From assembly GCA_963846635.1 (NCBI GenBank), contig CAWJXM010000019.1, positions 176,100 through 240,099 of the forward strand: a DNA stretch of 64,000 bases, given 5' to 3'. The position numbers and the translations under genes were made by a program. Source of the stretch: AP-15 sp963846635. GTDB lineage: Bacteria > Pseudomonadota > Alphaproteobacteria > ATCC43930 > CGMCC-115725. The notes beneath the pieces were generated by a model, which saw only the letters and a list, made by a program, of their open reading frames with translations, made no database searches and was not told where the DNA came from. Position 1 is the stretch's first letter. Every line of letters begins with the position of its first letter. Shown in pieces: positions 25,685-34,106 of the stretch.

Positions 25685-26611
25685 TTATACGTGTTTCCGC
25701 TGCCAGTATCCGCAGAAATCGATGCTGGGCTTGTTGTGCATCGCCAATCCAACGAGCCGATCAACCTGGAAGCCGTTCGGTTCCTTGCGGTGATCCTCGC
25801 GCCATGCCGCCTCTTGGGCGAAGCGGATCAAATATGGTCCTGCGACATGATGATGGTGGCCGATCTCGCCCCGGCGCATCCGTGAGAAGAACAACTCGGC
25901 GGCGTTGGTGTAGACCTCGCCCGGCAGGCTATAGGCTTCCTGATGGTTGATCCGGTGCAGCTCGTACCGGGCATGAAGCACGTTCCATGATCCGGCTTCG
26001 TCGGCGTATAGCTCGGTGCCACGGGGAACCTGGCGGGTGATGAACGCCAGCGCGTCAGCCTCGGTCGCGAACACGCCAGGGAGCGACTTGCCTTCGGGGC
26101 CACGCTCGCGGATCACTACTACGACCTTGCGCTTGCCGGACTGGTTCTGCCGCAGCCGGCGATCGCGTCGGTTCTCGCGGAGATTGGCGGGCTTGACATA
26201 GCCGCCGAAATAGCCGCCATCGACCTCGGCGCGCTTCCCTTGGCCGCCGACCGCGGTGTGGCGGACCTCTGACGCCATCGCTTCCCTGATCTTGTGGGCG
26301 AGCACGAAAGCGGTTTTGTATTGCACACCGAGATCGCGCGAGAGCGCCAACATGCTTTTGCCCTTGACCTCGTTCGCGAAGATCGCGACCGCCATCAGGT
26401 AGGCCCGCAGTGGCATCTTGTGAAACGCGAATAATGTGCCGCTCGTAACCGAGAAATCCTTGCGGCAGGCTTTGCAGCGCCAGCGCGGCGCGCCATTCGG
26501 CCGTCGACAGGCATAAACCGTCAGGCACCCACAGTGCGGACAATAGGCATCGCCGTTGTTATTCGAGAATCGGAGCCGGACAAAGACCCGCTCGGCCTGC
26601 TCATCCGACAT
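25685..26611 (-). CDS. IS1595-family transposase (intact)
   Basis: 308 residues. An N-terminal zinc ribbon (YCPHCGC...WRCKACRKDF) is followed by a helical DNA-binding region and the DDE-type core. EVDGGYFGGYVKPANL carries the first Asp, ELYADEAGSWNVL the second, and HQEAYSLPGEVYTNAAELFF the DDN/E-type end with the EVYTNAAE helix. These are features of ISXO2-like IS1595 transposases. Terminal repeats were searched for by eye on both sides and not found, so element ends are not given. Confidence 0.88.
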   Translation of the reverse strand: MSDEQAERVFVRLRFSNNNGDAYCPHCGCLTVYACRRPNGAPRWRCKACRKDFSVTSGTLFAFHKMPLRAYLMAVAIFANEVKGKSMLALSRDLGVQYKTAFVLAHKIREAMASEVRHTAVGGQGKRAEVDGGYFGGYVKPANLRENRRDRRLRQNQSGKRKVVVVIRERGPEGKSLPGVFATEADALAFITRQVPRGTELYADEAGSWNVLHARYELHRINHQEAYSLPGEVYTNAAELFFSRMRRGEIGHHHHVAGPYLIRFAQEAAWREDHRKEPNGFQVDRLVGLAMHNKPSIDFCGYWQRKHV

Positions 26612-26680
26612 GCGCGCGACGGACGCTAGCGTGAGCGTCCTTGCGGCTGCGGTGAGGAGGAAATGCTAAGTCATGGTTCG

Positions 26681-26768
26681 CGTATCCGCCAACATATTCG
26701 CGGATACGGCATGGCTTGTCAATTACAATGTTTGCGGATATGCTATCTTTTGTGGCGGTTTCGCAAAC
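26681..26768 (+). promoter_or_regulatory. Promoter and operator-like repeats upstream of the DUF6471 gene
   Basis: CGTATCCGC (26681-26689) and GCGGATACG (26700-26708) form a perfect inverted repeat. The half-site recurs as GCGGATATG at 26734-26742. A sigma70-type promoter, TTGTCA (26716-26721), 17 bp and TATGCT (26739-26744), overlaps the third half-site and precedes the ATG at 26769. A protein bound there would block the promoter, so autoregulation is plausible. Confidence 0.6.
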
Positions 26769-27020
26769 ATGAGTGCCGCGATGAATGTGAAGGATGTAGA
26801 ACGGGAATGGGCGGATCGGACGCAACGCTTCGTCAAGGCCGAACTAAAACGAGCAGACGTGACCTATGAGGAACTGGCCGCCAAGCTGCGCGAAATGGGA
26901 TTGCAGGAAACTAAGATCTCAATCGCTAGCAAACTCAGCCGCGCCGGATTCTCTGCTTCGTTCTTTCTTGCCGTAATGAAGGCGATTGGTAGAGAACAGG
27001 TGAATTTAGCTGATCTATGA
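26769..27020 (+). CDS. DUF6471 domain protein
   Basis: 83 residues from MSAAMNVKDVEREWADRTQR. The DUF6471 pattern is clear: a long helix (FVKAELKRADVTYEELAAKL), a turn, ISIASKLSRAGFSASFFLAV and KAIGREQVNLADL. The fold resembles a helix-turn-helix regulator such as Cro/C1. The earlier in-frame start at 26673 is rejected because it would translate the promoter and operator repeats. It converges with the membrane protein gene downstream. Confidence 0.8.
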   Translation: MSAAMNVKDVEREWADRTQRFVKAELKRADVTYEELAAKLREMGLQETKISIASKLSRAGFSASFFLAVMKAIGREQVNLADL

Positions 27021-27033
27021 TCACGTTTCGGCT

Positions 27034-27717
27034 TTATCGTTTATTGCGATCGGTAAGTCTATCAATTAAGACATGTCGCTTAGATAACAGTTGTGCGTAA
27101 ATATCATCTCTTTGGCCTATTAAGAATATTCTAGTACGAGAAAATTGTAAATGTGCCACGGCGTATTGCTTTAATAGTGTATGATCTTGGTGTAATCGTT
27201 GATCGGACGGCGTAACTCGGATCTTTCGATCCGCCTCTCCTTCAGCGCTGCTCATAACCGAAATATAATTTTCGTATCTGTGTGTTCCTGGCCTTAATGC
27301 GGCTCGTACTTCTTTTAAGTAAGCTTCTGCAGAAGAATATAAGGTATGGTCATTGAACCAGCTTGATAATTTAACTCCCATAAGATTCGGAAAATCCTCG
27401 ATAAGCCGCTCCAGCATAAAAGCCGTTGCCTGCATTACCGAATAGTCTAGCAGATTTAGAATATCCAGTCGCAATTCCTTATCGAGTTCTGGCTCGGGGG
27501 TTATTGCTGGCACCTGGGAGACCCGCGAATTCACGGTAATGCGACGTGTTGCTACGACTAATGATAATCCCAAGATGACAACCACGAACCACGAAACAGG
27601 GTTTGTGGCCACTTGGGTTACGATACTTGTGACCGCTGGCGACACGTCTTTAGTCCAGTGCCAAGTCGCGCCGAGGATTACCAATAGGGCGGCCGATAAA
27701 AACATCCCGCCAATCAA
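27034..27717 (-). CDS. Two-TM membrane protein with soluble helical domain (AT-richer)
   Basis: 227 residues. Two N-terminal membrane helices (GGMFLSAALLVILGATWHW and NPVSWFVVVILGLSLVVATR) are followed by about 160 cytosolic residues, starting TPEPELDKELRLDILNLLDY and ending in HVLIDRLTDRNKR. The helical domain has no known motif. Codon use is AT-richer than in neighbours, suggesting transfer. It converges with the DUF6471 gene, only 13 bp away. Function unknown. Confidence 0.65.
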   Translation of the reverse strand: MIGGMFLSAALLVILGATWHWTKDVSPAVTSIVTQVATNPVSWFVVVILGLSLVVATRRITVNSRVSQVPAITPEPELDKELRLDILNLLDYSVMQATAFMLERLIEDFPNLMGVKLSSWFNDHTLYSSAEAYLKEVRAALRPGTHRYENYISVMSSAEGEADRKIRVTPSDQRLHQDHTLLKQYAVAHLQFSRTRIFLIGQRDDIYAQLLSKRHVLIDRLTDRNKR

Positions 27718-27984
27718 AATGCGATGTTTCCACTCGGCTTAATTCATCGCTGCAGCCGCCAGGCTGATGCCCGTTGAGATGAAAAACAGAGCGATTGTGA
27801 GATCGTCGCCGGCCATTGCCGCGAATATGCGTTACGGTTTTCCGCGGCGCAATGGAACGCACGGGGAATGACTAACGCGCACACGGCGCGTCACTCCCGC
27901 CCGGCGCGAGGCCGGGCCTTTACGCAATAGTCCAGATTTAGATGGTAATTTGCGCGACCACCCAAATATGGGAGTTGGTGGCTG
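27718..27984. other. Intergenic stretch
   Basis: No supported gene. Near 27895-27922 the sequence CCCGCCCGGCGCGAGGCCGGGCC contains an inverted GC-rich repeat followed by TTTACG, which could be a weak terminator-like hairpin. Confidence 0.35.
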
Positions 27985-28353
27985 TTGCTACATAATACCG
28001 GAATAACCGGCGGCCGGCTGGATGTCAGAGAGTTGGGAAGCGCCAGAGCTGAATTGGTACGGCGCGTTCAGGAATATGTCGAGCAACAAGATAAAATCCG
28101 ATAGGAATTTGAACGCGAGGTAGAGAGAAGCCGCTCCGAGCGCGAGCGAAGCCGACAGGAATTTGATGCGGCACTCGCCCGCGAAAACCGCGAAACATTA
28201 AAAGAGGCAGTCAGGAGGCTCCTGGCCAACGCAACACGGGAGGTGGCAGAACGGCAAGTACGGATCCTCCGGTTAGCCACATGGGCTGCCGTAGCCTCGG
28301 CACTCGCGGGGCTGTTTGCTCTAGCCATTACGATCATTCATGCCATCAAATAG
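27985..28353 (+). pseudogene. Coiled-coil, tail-anchored membrane protein with an in-frame amber stop
   Basis: One frame runs about 120 codons, interrupted by a single TAG at 28102. Upstream it reads LDVRELGSARAELVRRVQEY. Downstream is a highly charged coiled coil (FEREVERSRSERERSRQEFD) and a C-terminal membrane helix (WAAVASALAGLFALAITIIH). No start codon lies near the second part, so the TAG (CAG by one change) breaks the gene unless read through. Function unknown. Confidence 0.55.
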
Positions 28354-28737
28354 GGTCATCCGCCCATGAAACCGCCGTGTCCCCATCACACCCAGCAAGC
28401 TGGCCGCGGCCCGCACCCTCCGGCATTGGTCGCCAGAGCAGGCGAAGCAGAACCAGTCGTCGTGGGCCGAAATGAAGCCTTTCCAGCGATGCTTAATCGA
28501 ACTGTCTCGCAAAGAATGACCTTCGAACATCGTGCACTTGTTCGTTGCTTCGGCGCACGTGATCCGCAACGCCGTAGCGGGGTTCAGTCCGCTTCGGAAC
28601 AAGCCGCGGGCAACCTTGTCGCGGAACCTTATCGGCGGCCGAATAGTGTCGTGATCGGCAGTGGCAGTGAATATCGCAAATGTGATCTGCTCGGCGCCGA
28701 CCTTCCCGGAAATTAAACATGGCTCGGCCAAGTCCAT
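28321..28737 (-). CDS. Hypothetical 138-aa protein
   Basis: From MDLAEPCLISGKVGAEQITF. The middle, ALRITCAEATNKCTMFEGHS, then KHRWKGFISAHDDWFCFACSGD, has protein-like composition with several cysteines. It overlaps the ends of both neighbouring genes by about 25-33 bp. No domain recognised, and no strong ribosome site at the ATG. Tentative. Confidence 0.4.
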   Translation of the reverse strand: MDLAEPCLISGKVGAEQITFAIFTATADHDTIRPPIRFRDKVARGLFRSGLNPATALRITCAEATNKCTMFEGHSLRDSSIKHRWKGFISAHDDWFCFACSGDQCRRVRAAASLLGVMGTRRFHGRMTLFDGMNDRNG

Positions 28738-29555
28738 GTATGTGGAGGGACCACATTGTCTCGATGACGGCCGCCGTTGTATGCAGCGTACCACGCCGCT
28801 GCTGCACCGACTAGTAAAGCCGCGGCGGTTGAAAATCCAAGAATGACCGCACTACGACGGGCTTTTCTCACTGCGGTTGCAGCCGCTGTAATAACGTTAT
28901 TCACGCGGCGTTCTGCCTCGGGAGGGGCAAGGCCAGTTCTATTTGTTACCAATTGCGTCAAGTAGGCCCGATCATCTGGTGTTACCCCTTGCCGTCCCGT
29001 AGCGGTGAGCAGGATGCGGGCGGCCTCTGCGCGAAGATACGTAATTTCCCCCTCAACCGGCCTTCGGTCGCCTCGAAATAACCTGTCAAGTTCATATGCC
29101 ACCAACGGCTCACCTGCAGCCGCCGACGTAGAAGTACCAGACTGAACTGCCTTGGAAGCGATAGTCGCGGTCGTTGTCGCAGCAATTAGTCCGGTAATGA
29201 TGACAGCAAGACCCCAGGAGACAATTCCGTGCATACCATCTCGGAACTCGATGACGTCGCGGCTTGCAGACGGATCCCATCGTTCCCGAAGCCGCCCGGC
29301 CACGTAGCCTCCGAAGCCGAAACTAACGAGAGCTGTGATCAACAAGTACAATCCAGACGCGACCGCCAGTGCGGATGAAGTATCTCTCCAGGTCGGGGAC
29401 GAGGAGGCGATGCTCATTCCGAGTGCCGTACCAAATGCAATCAAGATTAGAGAAACCGCAGAAGCGACGAACGCACCTGCTACTACGGGCGTCCACTGAA
29501 GGAAAGATGTAGTCGGTACGACAGATACAATTTCTGTTTGCTCTGAGAGTGCCAT
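28713..29555 (-). CDS. Multi-TM membrane protein of unknown function
   Basis: 280 residues with four hydrophobic segments: LQWTPVVAGAFVASAVSLIL, ALAVASGLYLLITALVSFGF, IVSWGLAVIITGLIAATTTA and, near the end, SAVILGFSTAAALLVGAAAA. A soluble region of about 90 residues lies before the last. It resembles rhizobial membrane proteins sometimes annotated PhnA-like. No transport motif. A GAGG site precedes the ATG. Confidence 0.7.
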   Translation of the reverse strand: MALSEQTEIVSVVPTTSFLQWTPVVAGAFVASAVSLILIAFGTALGMSIASSSPTWRDTSSALAVASGLYLLITALVSFGFGGYVAGRLRERWDPSASRDVIEFRDGMHGIVSWGLAVIITGLIAATTTATIASKAVQSGTSTSAAAGEPLVAYELDRLFRGDRRPVEGEITYLRAEAARILLTATGRQGVTPDDRAYLTQLVTNRTGLAPPEAERRVNNVITAAATAVRKARRSAVILGFSTAAALLVGAAAAWYAAYNGGRHRDNVVPPHTWTWPSHV

Positions 29556-29581
29556 CGAATGCCTCCTTGTCGAGGAGAGAA

Positions 29582-29656
29582 TTATCGGAGGCCCAAAAAC
29601 GAAAGAATAAAGAGTATGACGACGACCAAGCCGATCAGGTAAATCAAGCCATTCAC
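29582..29656 (-). CDS. 24-aa hydrophobic microprotein
   Basis: GTG start with an excellent AGGGAGG site 7 bp upstream. The product is a single membrane helix, MNGLIYLIGLVVVILFILSF then LGLR. I recall near-identical peptides in many alphaproteobacteria. It lies upstream of the membrane protein at 28713-29555 on the same strand, only 26 bp away, so they are probably one operon. Function unknown. Confidence 0.6.
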   Translation of the reverse strand: MNGLIYLIGLVVVILFILSFLGLR

Positions 29657-29729
29657 GTTTTCCTCCCTAGGTTTATGACCGCCGGAAGCGAAAACACCCT
29701 GCTGCCGAAAATGTTCCATTCGTCAGGTC

Positions 29730-30056
29730 ATGAAGAAAAGAGCGCACTCATCAGACGATTGCGCAAAGGGGAAATTCGGTGATGGCGCGGCGGAGAAGGG
29801 GATATCGTTGTTGGTTTGCGCTCTCATCCTGACCTCTTGTGCCTCCCCAGAGGAACTCCGTCGCGAAGACGAGGCGACGTGTGTTGGCTGTGGCTTTCAC
29901 CCTGGTACTGATGTCTTCGCTACCTGTCTCCAGCGGGCAAGCCAGGTAAGCTGCGCTGTCGGCGCGCCGGGCATACTCTCACCGTGCGCGTGCGATCATG
30001 TGGCTGAGCGGCCTTTTGGCACAGAAGATGCCGCAATTTGGCAATCGTGGCGTTAA
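29730..30056 (+). CDS. Small lipoprotein, C-terminus probably frameshifted
   Basis: The segment SLLVCALILTSCASPEELRR has a lipobox (LTSC). It is followed by DEATCVGCGFHPGTDVFATC and LQR, a pattern I know from small rhizobial lipoproteins with several cysteines. The residues before the signal helix (MKKRAHSSDDCAKGKFGD) look foreign, so the true start is probably lost or uses a TTG near 29808. The C-terminus after LQRAS no longer fits the family. Confidence 0.55.
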   Translation: MKKRAHSSDDCAKGKFGDGAAEKGISLLVCALILTSCASPEELRREDEATCVGCGFHPGTDVFATCLQRASQVSCAVGAPGILSPCACDHVAERPFGTEDAAIWQSWR

Positions 30057-30096
30057 TGTGGATGTCGCCGATCCGGGCGACGATCTTGGAGGTTCA

Positions 30097-30285
30097 ATGC
30101 CTGAAACGGCCAAGGTATTCGAGGATCGTCAGCATCCAGGAGAGTGGCGCGTCGAGTGGTTCGATGATGATGGCGGTTGCGAAGTCGCGATTTTCACCGG
30201 CCCAAACGCGCGCGAACAAGCGATACGGTATGCGGATCACCAATACGGAAAGTTTGAGGAGGTCAGCCTAATCAATTACCCGTGA
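30097..30285 (+). CDS. Small conserved rhizobial protein (62 aa)
   Basis: MPETAKVFEDRQHPGEWRVE, then a WFDDDGGCEVAIFTGPNARE stretch and AIRYADHQYGKFEEV. A three-stranded sheet plus helix is likely. GGAGG lies 6 bp before the ATG. I recall this family in Bradyrhizobium, without a known function. Confidence 0.65.
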   Translation: MPETAKVFEDRQHPGEWRVEWFDDDGGCEVAIFTGPNAREQAIRYADHQYGKFEEVSLINYP

Positions 30286-30594
30286 GCTGACTATCGCGCG
30301 GGGTTTCCGCTCTATTCCGCCCGGCCCCGGTCCCACTACCGACAACCATGGCGCTCCAGCGATCCTCAGCCTTGGATGCGCCTTCAGGCACCGGTCGCCG
30401 TCTGCGCGCCGTTGCAGCACTAATTCGCCTTCCCGGTTCCGCTCCGTCAGCAGGTGGGGCAAGCGCCGTCTGTCGCGCTTCTTATCCGCGACGATGCCTT
30501 TGTAATAGCAGCAGGCCGAGCAGCCGCCGCACGGGACTGGCCCGGCGTCGCCGCGCCACCAGGAGGCCAGGAAGTCTTGTGCTGTATGGCTCAC
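30268..30594 (-). pseudogene. YkgJ-type cysteine-cluster protein, truncated
   Basis: The N-terminus contains VPCGGCSACCYYKGIVADKK and LPHLLTERNREGELVLQRRA, the start of YkgJ-family (CxxCCxx) metal-chelating proteins. The expected later cysteine block (HRPxxCRxFDCR) is absent. After DGDRCLKA the reading no longer matches, and it stops at 30268. A frameshift or deletion near 30400 is likely. Confidence 0.65.
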
Positions 30595-30729
30595 CGTTCG
30601 CTTGGCCTCGTCTATTGCTCACCGCCTCACTTGAGAGCGCCCGCCCTGTGGGAAGGCATCCATTTCAGCCACAGCCGCCCTACCATGGGTCTTAACCCTT
30701 CCCTGCCCGCTACCGGCGCAGCTTCGCCG

Positions 30730-30897
30730 ATGAGCAGCTTTTCGATCTGGGCGGTGTGGTCGATCATCGTGCCGCTGGTTCTCCTCAGCCCGGTGATCAC
30801 GCTCCTATCGGCGATCGTAGTTGAGGCGCTGATCTGCGCAATGGTCAATGCCGGAGCTCCGACCGGCACCGCGCTTGCCTCCGTGCGGGCCTGCTGA
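30730..30897 (+). CDS. Possible 55-aa membrane peptide
   Basis: MSSFSIWAVWSIIVPLVLLS then PVITLLSAIVVEALICAMVN: two hydrophobic stretches without charged breaks. No ribosome site of note and no known family. Could be a chance frame. Confidence 0.3.
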   Translation: MSSFSIWAVWSIIVPLVLLSPVITLLSAIVVEALICAMVNAGAPTGTALASVRAC

Positions 30898-31404
30898 TCC
30901 TCTGACAGCAGGCGCGGCTTCGAGCTCGGTGAGTGCGGCCCCCGGCACCACTTCGAGCTAGAGCCCATGAAGAGCGGTGTGTAGTCGGCGCTACTGATGT
31001 CAGCACGTATCCGGCTGTGCGGGGGGCGAGGCTCGGGCGGGGGCCGCACGCCACCCCCGACCGGGTATGGGGCCAGCGCACGGCCAAGCCTCTGCACACG
31101 AAAAGGCCGGGGCAGTCTGATACGACCCCGGCCAATCGGGCGGCAAGAAGACCCGTGGTGGACCCACAATGCAGGCTTGCCCTACGAAGCTAACCCGGCC
31201 TGTCGCCGAAAGTTCCGGCCGCGATCGGACTGGTGCCATCGAGCGGAATCCGATCCGCTCAGGGCCGAATTGCGCTCGAGGATGCCCCGCTGCACAGTAA
31301 TTGAGCAGCGCACGGGCCGGGAACCACCGCACAGGACGCCTGTTGGTTGAAATAGATAGAAGTCCGTAAGGATGGTACTCTGGAATTCCCTTGGGAGGAG
31401 GGAG
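30898..31404. other. Stretch without a gene
   Basis: About 500 bp with only arginine- and proline-rich chance frames. GGGAGGAGGGAG at its right end is the ribosome site of the next gene. Nothing else recognised. Confidence 0.45.
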
Positions 31405-31602
31405 ATGCCTGATCCACAAGAGTTGAGAAGTCTGGCACAAAGATGTCGAAGACTGATTAAATCTTCGATCGATCCTGAAGTCATTGTGCAATTACGTAGC
31501 TGGGCGGTGGAACTGGCTGACGCGGCCGATGAGATTGAACGGGATGCCCACGATCCCGAGACCGAGATGACGCGCCGCATTCTTGACACAGCAAAGGGCT
31601 GA
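31405..31602 (+). CDS. Small rhizobial helical protein (65 aa)
   Basis: MPDPQELRSLAQRCRRLIKS, then VQLRSWAVELADAADEIERD. A two-helix protein preceded by a very strong GGGAGGAGGGAG site 4-5 bp before the ATG. An upstream in-frame ATG at 31372 lacks a site. Similar small proteins are abundant in Bradyrhizobium; no function known. Confidence 0.7.
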   Translation: MPDPQELRSLAQRCRRLIKSSIDPEVIVQLRSWAVELADAADEIERDAHDPETEMTRRILDTAKG

Positions 31603-31668
31603 GGCAACTCACGCTCGACATGGAACCGCTTAAAATGTGAGCAGTTTACGAGGGTATAGTCAACCTAA

Positions 31669-32530
31669 GAGGCGGTTTTCAGAATTCCCGAGCGAGCTTG
31701 CCTGCAACCAGGAATATGCAGGCGGTCTGGAGCAGGGACTGAACGATGAAGCCGAGCCGGTCGTAGCGCAGCGCGAGGCGCCGGTTTTCGAGCACCCAAG
31801 CATTGCTGCGCTCCACCGGCCAGCGCCGCTTGCCGAGCCCTGATCCATGCGGTTGACCGCGCTTGTGGATGTGCGGCTCGGCGCCAAACCGGCGACAGAG
31901 GTTGCGATGGGGCTCGGCATCATAGCCTTTGTCCGCAAACACCGTGCGGATCCGGGCCATGACCGCAAAGGCGGCCAGGAACAGGCGCTCGAAGACGAGC
32001 GTGTCGTTGACGTTGGCCGCGGTGACGGTGCAGGCCACCGGCACGCCATCCCCGTCGGTTGCGATGTGGTACTTGGTGCCCCGCTTGGCCCGGTCCGTCG
32101 GATTGGGGCCGGTGAGGTCGCCACCGCGCTTGGCGCGCACGGAACAGGTGTCGAGGATCAGGTCGGGGTGGCCGCGCAGCATGCCGACCAGCATGGCGTG
32201 GACGCGGGCCAGCAGGCCCGTCTCGGCCCAACGCGCCAGGCCGCGGCGCAGGGTCGCGCCACTGGCCTGGTCGACCGTGGCGGTCAGGCTGCGCCACGGC
32301 GTGCCCTCGCGCAGGAACCGGCGCAGCGTCGCCACCACTCGGACAGTCTCGGTCGGCGGGTGGCCAGGGCCGCGGCCTGGCGGCCGATCACAAGCGTCGA
32401 TCACTGTGGCAATGAGGTGCAGAAGTCTGAAATCCAATGTGGCTATCCCTGTCTGGTCTCCAAACTTGGGCAGCCACAGCACAGGATCAAAGATGGTTAG
32501 ATCAACCAAAGGTAGTTGTGAAAACCGCTT
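31669..32530. mobile_element. IS5-family element (862 bp)
   Basis: Terminal repeats: left GAGGCGGTTTTCAGAATTCC, right read inward GAAGCGGTTTTCACAACTAC. The 3-bp TAA lies on both sides (31666-31668 and 32531-32533), fitting the short duplication of IS5 relatives at YTAR-like targets. One transposase gene fills it. Confidence 0.85.
31679..32509 (-). CDS. IS5-family transposase
   Basis: 276 residues in a single frame. Catalytic residues: D120 in LILDTCSVRAKRGG, D193 in VFADKGYD and E233 in RWPVERSNAW, the DDE spacing of IS5-family enzymes. The N-terminal helical region includes VRVVATLRRFLREGTPWRSL. Many members of the family use two overlapping frames; this one does not. Confidence 0.9.
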   Translation of the reverse strand: MVDLTIFDPVLWLPKFGDQTGIATLDFRLLHLIATVIDACDRPPGRGPGHPPTETVRVVATLRRFLREGTPWRSLTATVDQASGATLRRGLARWAETGLLARVHAMLVGMLRGHPDLILDTCSVRAKRGGDLTGPNPTDRAKRGTKYHIATDGDGVPVACTVTAANVNDTLVFERLFLAAFAVMARIRTVFADKGYDAEPHRNLCRRFGAEPHIHKRGQPHGSGLGKRRWPVERSNAWVLENRRLALRYDRLGFIVQSLLQTACIFLVAGKLAREF

Positions 32531-32640
32531 CTAAGAAATGTGGATGGTCGGGTTTGACCGCGAAAACGAACGGGTTGCGAGAGTGATTGATCGATGCGTT
32601 GGAGCAATCTCTGCTATGGTGGCATCACACGGAGCATCAG

Positions 32641-33051
32641 ATGAAAGCCTCGCTGACCCTCTTCACCCTGTCCCTTTTGATAGGTGGCAATGGTGCCTAT
32701 GCGAAGCAGGCGATGCACCATGACGAAGCCGGGACCCTCACTTATCGAGGCCATCTAGGGGGAAGCGACGGGGAAAACTTTATCCTCAAAATAGGTCCGG
32801 CGCATGAAGGCAAGTCGCGGGTTTCGGTGTATGTCGGAGTGCCCAACAGATGCCAAGGCGAGGTCGACGGACAGGCGACGGTGCGCGGAGACGTGCTCGA
32901 TCTCACCAAGGATGATGACGGAAACGACTGCAGCCTGACCATTCATCGCAACGCGACTGGCGCAACGATCGCCGAGAGCAATTGCCCGTTTTCCCATGGG
33001 GCGTCCTGCTCTTTCGATACCCAGGGGAAAATGCTCCACTGGGTGAAATAG
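32641..33051 (+). CDS. Secreted hypothetical protein (136 aa)
   Basis: A signal peptide (MKASLTLFTLSLLIGGNGAY, cleavage after A) precedes a beta-rich domain starting KQAMHHDEAGTLTYRGHLGG, with two cysteine pairs (NRCQGE, NDCSLT, SNCPFS, ASCSFD) that may form disulfides. Probably periplasmic. An upstream in-frame start at 32587 would hide the signal peptide and is rejected. Function unknown. Confidence 0.7.
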   Translation: MKASLTLFTLSLLIGGNGAYAKQAMHHDEAGTLTYRGHLGGSDGENFILKIGPAHEGKSRVSVYVGVPNRCQGEVDGQATVRGDVLDLTKDDDGNDCSLTIHRNATGATIAESNCPFSHGASCSFDTQGKMLHWVK

Positions 33052-33293
33052 GTTGGGGCTACGCCGAGGACGCCTATCCGTTCCGCAGCTTCCATGAACA
33101 CCTGCACCGGTGCTTCGACGCCTTCGGTCCCGAGCGGATGTTCTGGGGCACCGACATCACCCGCACGCCCTGTTCCTGGCGACAATGCGTCACGGTGTTC
33201 ACCGAGGAGCTGCCATGGCTGAAGGGCCGCGATCTCGACTTGGTCATGGGCGAAGCCCTGTGCAACTGGGTGGGCTGGCGCCTTCCCGGCTGA
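33052..33293 (+). pseudogene. Amidohydrolase family protein, C-terminal fragment
   Basis: From GWGYAEDAYPFRSFHEHLHR the frame encodes the last strand-helix units of a PF04909-type metal-dependent hydrolase: DAFGPERMFWGTDITRTPCS carries the conserved GTD metal-binding Asp, and LVMGEALCNWVGW is the C-terminus. The first three quarters of the barrel are missing; the secreted-protein gene abuts directly. A deletion probably joined the two. Confidence 0.75.
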
Positions 33294-33320
33294 GCGCTGC
33301 TATCAGCGGGAGACGTAAAT

Positions 33321-34016
33321 ATGAAACCGTATGTCGTCTGCCACATGAACGCGAGTATCGACGGCCGCATTCTCGGCAGCCGGTGGCAGCCCGCCGAAAA
33401 CCGCATGGCGGGATTGTTCGAGCGCCTCCACGAAGAGCTTGGCGGCGGCTCCTGGCTGATCGGCCGGGTGACCGGCAGCGAATACGCCAGGGCCGAGGCC
33501 TACCCCGATCACACCGATCAGACCTATCCGCGGGAACCTTGGTTCGCCCGGCGCGATGCCGCCGCCTACGGCATCGCGCTCGATGCACATGGCAAGATCG
33601 CTTGGGGACGCTCCGACATCGGCGGCGACCCGATCGTCGCAGTGCTGACCGAGAGGGTGTCTGACGCGCATCTCGCGGGTCTCCGTCAGGACGGCGTCTC
33701 CTACATCTTCGCCGGCGAGCGGCAGCTCGATCTCGGGTTGGGGCTGGAAACTCTGAACCGCGAGCTGGGGATCGAGCGGTTGCTGCTCGAAGGCGGCGGC
33801 GGCTCGAACGGAGCCTTTCTGCGGGCCGGCCTGATCGACGAGATCAGCGTCGCGATCTGCCCCGCTGTAGATGGAGCGAAGGGCGCGCCGAGCATCTTCG
33901 ATTCCAGCGACAAGGATGCCGGCATCGCGGCGCCGATCCGCTCAATGACGCTTGCGAGCTGCGAGGTGCTGGAGGGCGGCGCGGTTTGGCTCCGCTATCG
34001 GCTGCAAAACGACTAA
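33321..34016 (+). CDS. RibD C-terminal / dihydrofolate reductase-like family protein
   Basis: 231 residues. MKPYVVCHMNASIDGRILGS is the first strand with its SxDGR motif. A nucleotide-binding stretch follows at IERLLLEGGGGSNGAFLRAG, then LIDEISVAICPAVDG. This is the NADPH-dependent reductase fold of RibD/COG1985. Such proteins reduce pyrimidine or related substrates; the substrate here is unknown. GGGAG site before the ATG. Confidence 0.85.
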   Translation: MKPYVVCHMNASIDGRILGSRWQPAENRMAGLFERLHEELGGGSWLIGRVTGSEYARAEAYPDHTDQTYPREPWFARRDAAAYGIALDAHGKIAWGRSDIGGDPIVAVLTERVSDAHLAGLRQDGVSYIFAGERQLDLGLGLETLNRELGIERLLLEGGGGSNGAFLRAGLIDEISVAICPAVDGAKGAPSIFDSSDKDAGIAAPIRSMTLASCEVLEGGAVWLRYRLQND

Positions 34017-34106
34017 GGCGCAGCGGCAGGTGCTAGTAGCCGCCAGTCCATGCCCACGAGGACCGCCCGGAAAGGGCAGCCCTCTTCGATTTTGTTTGGC
34101 GATTCC

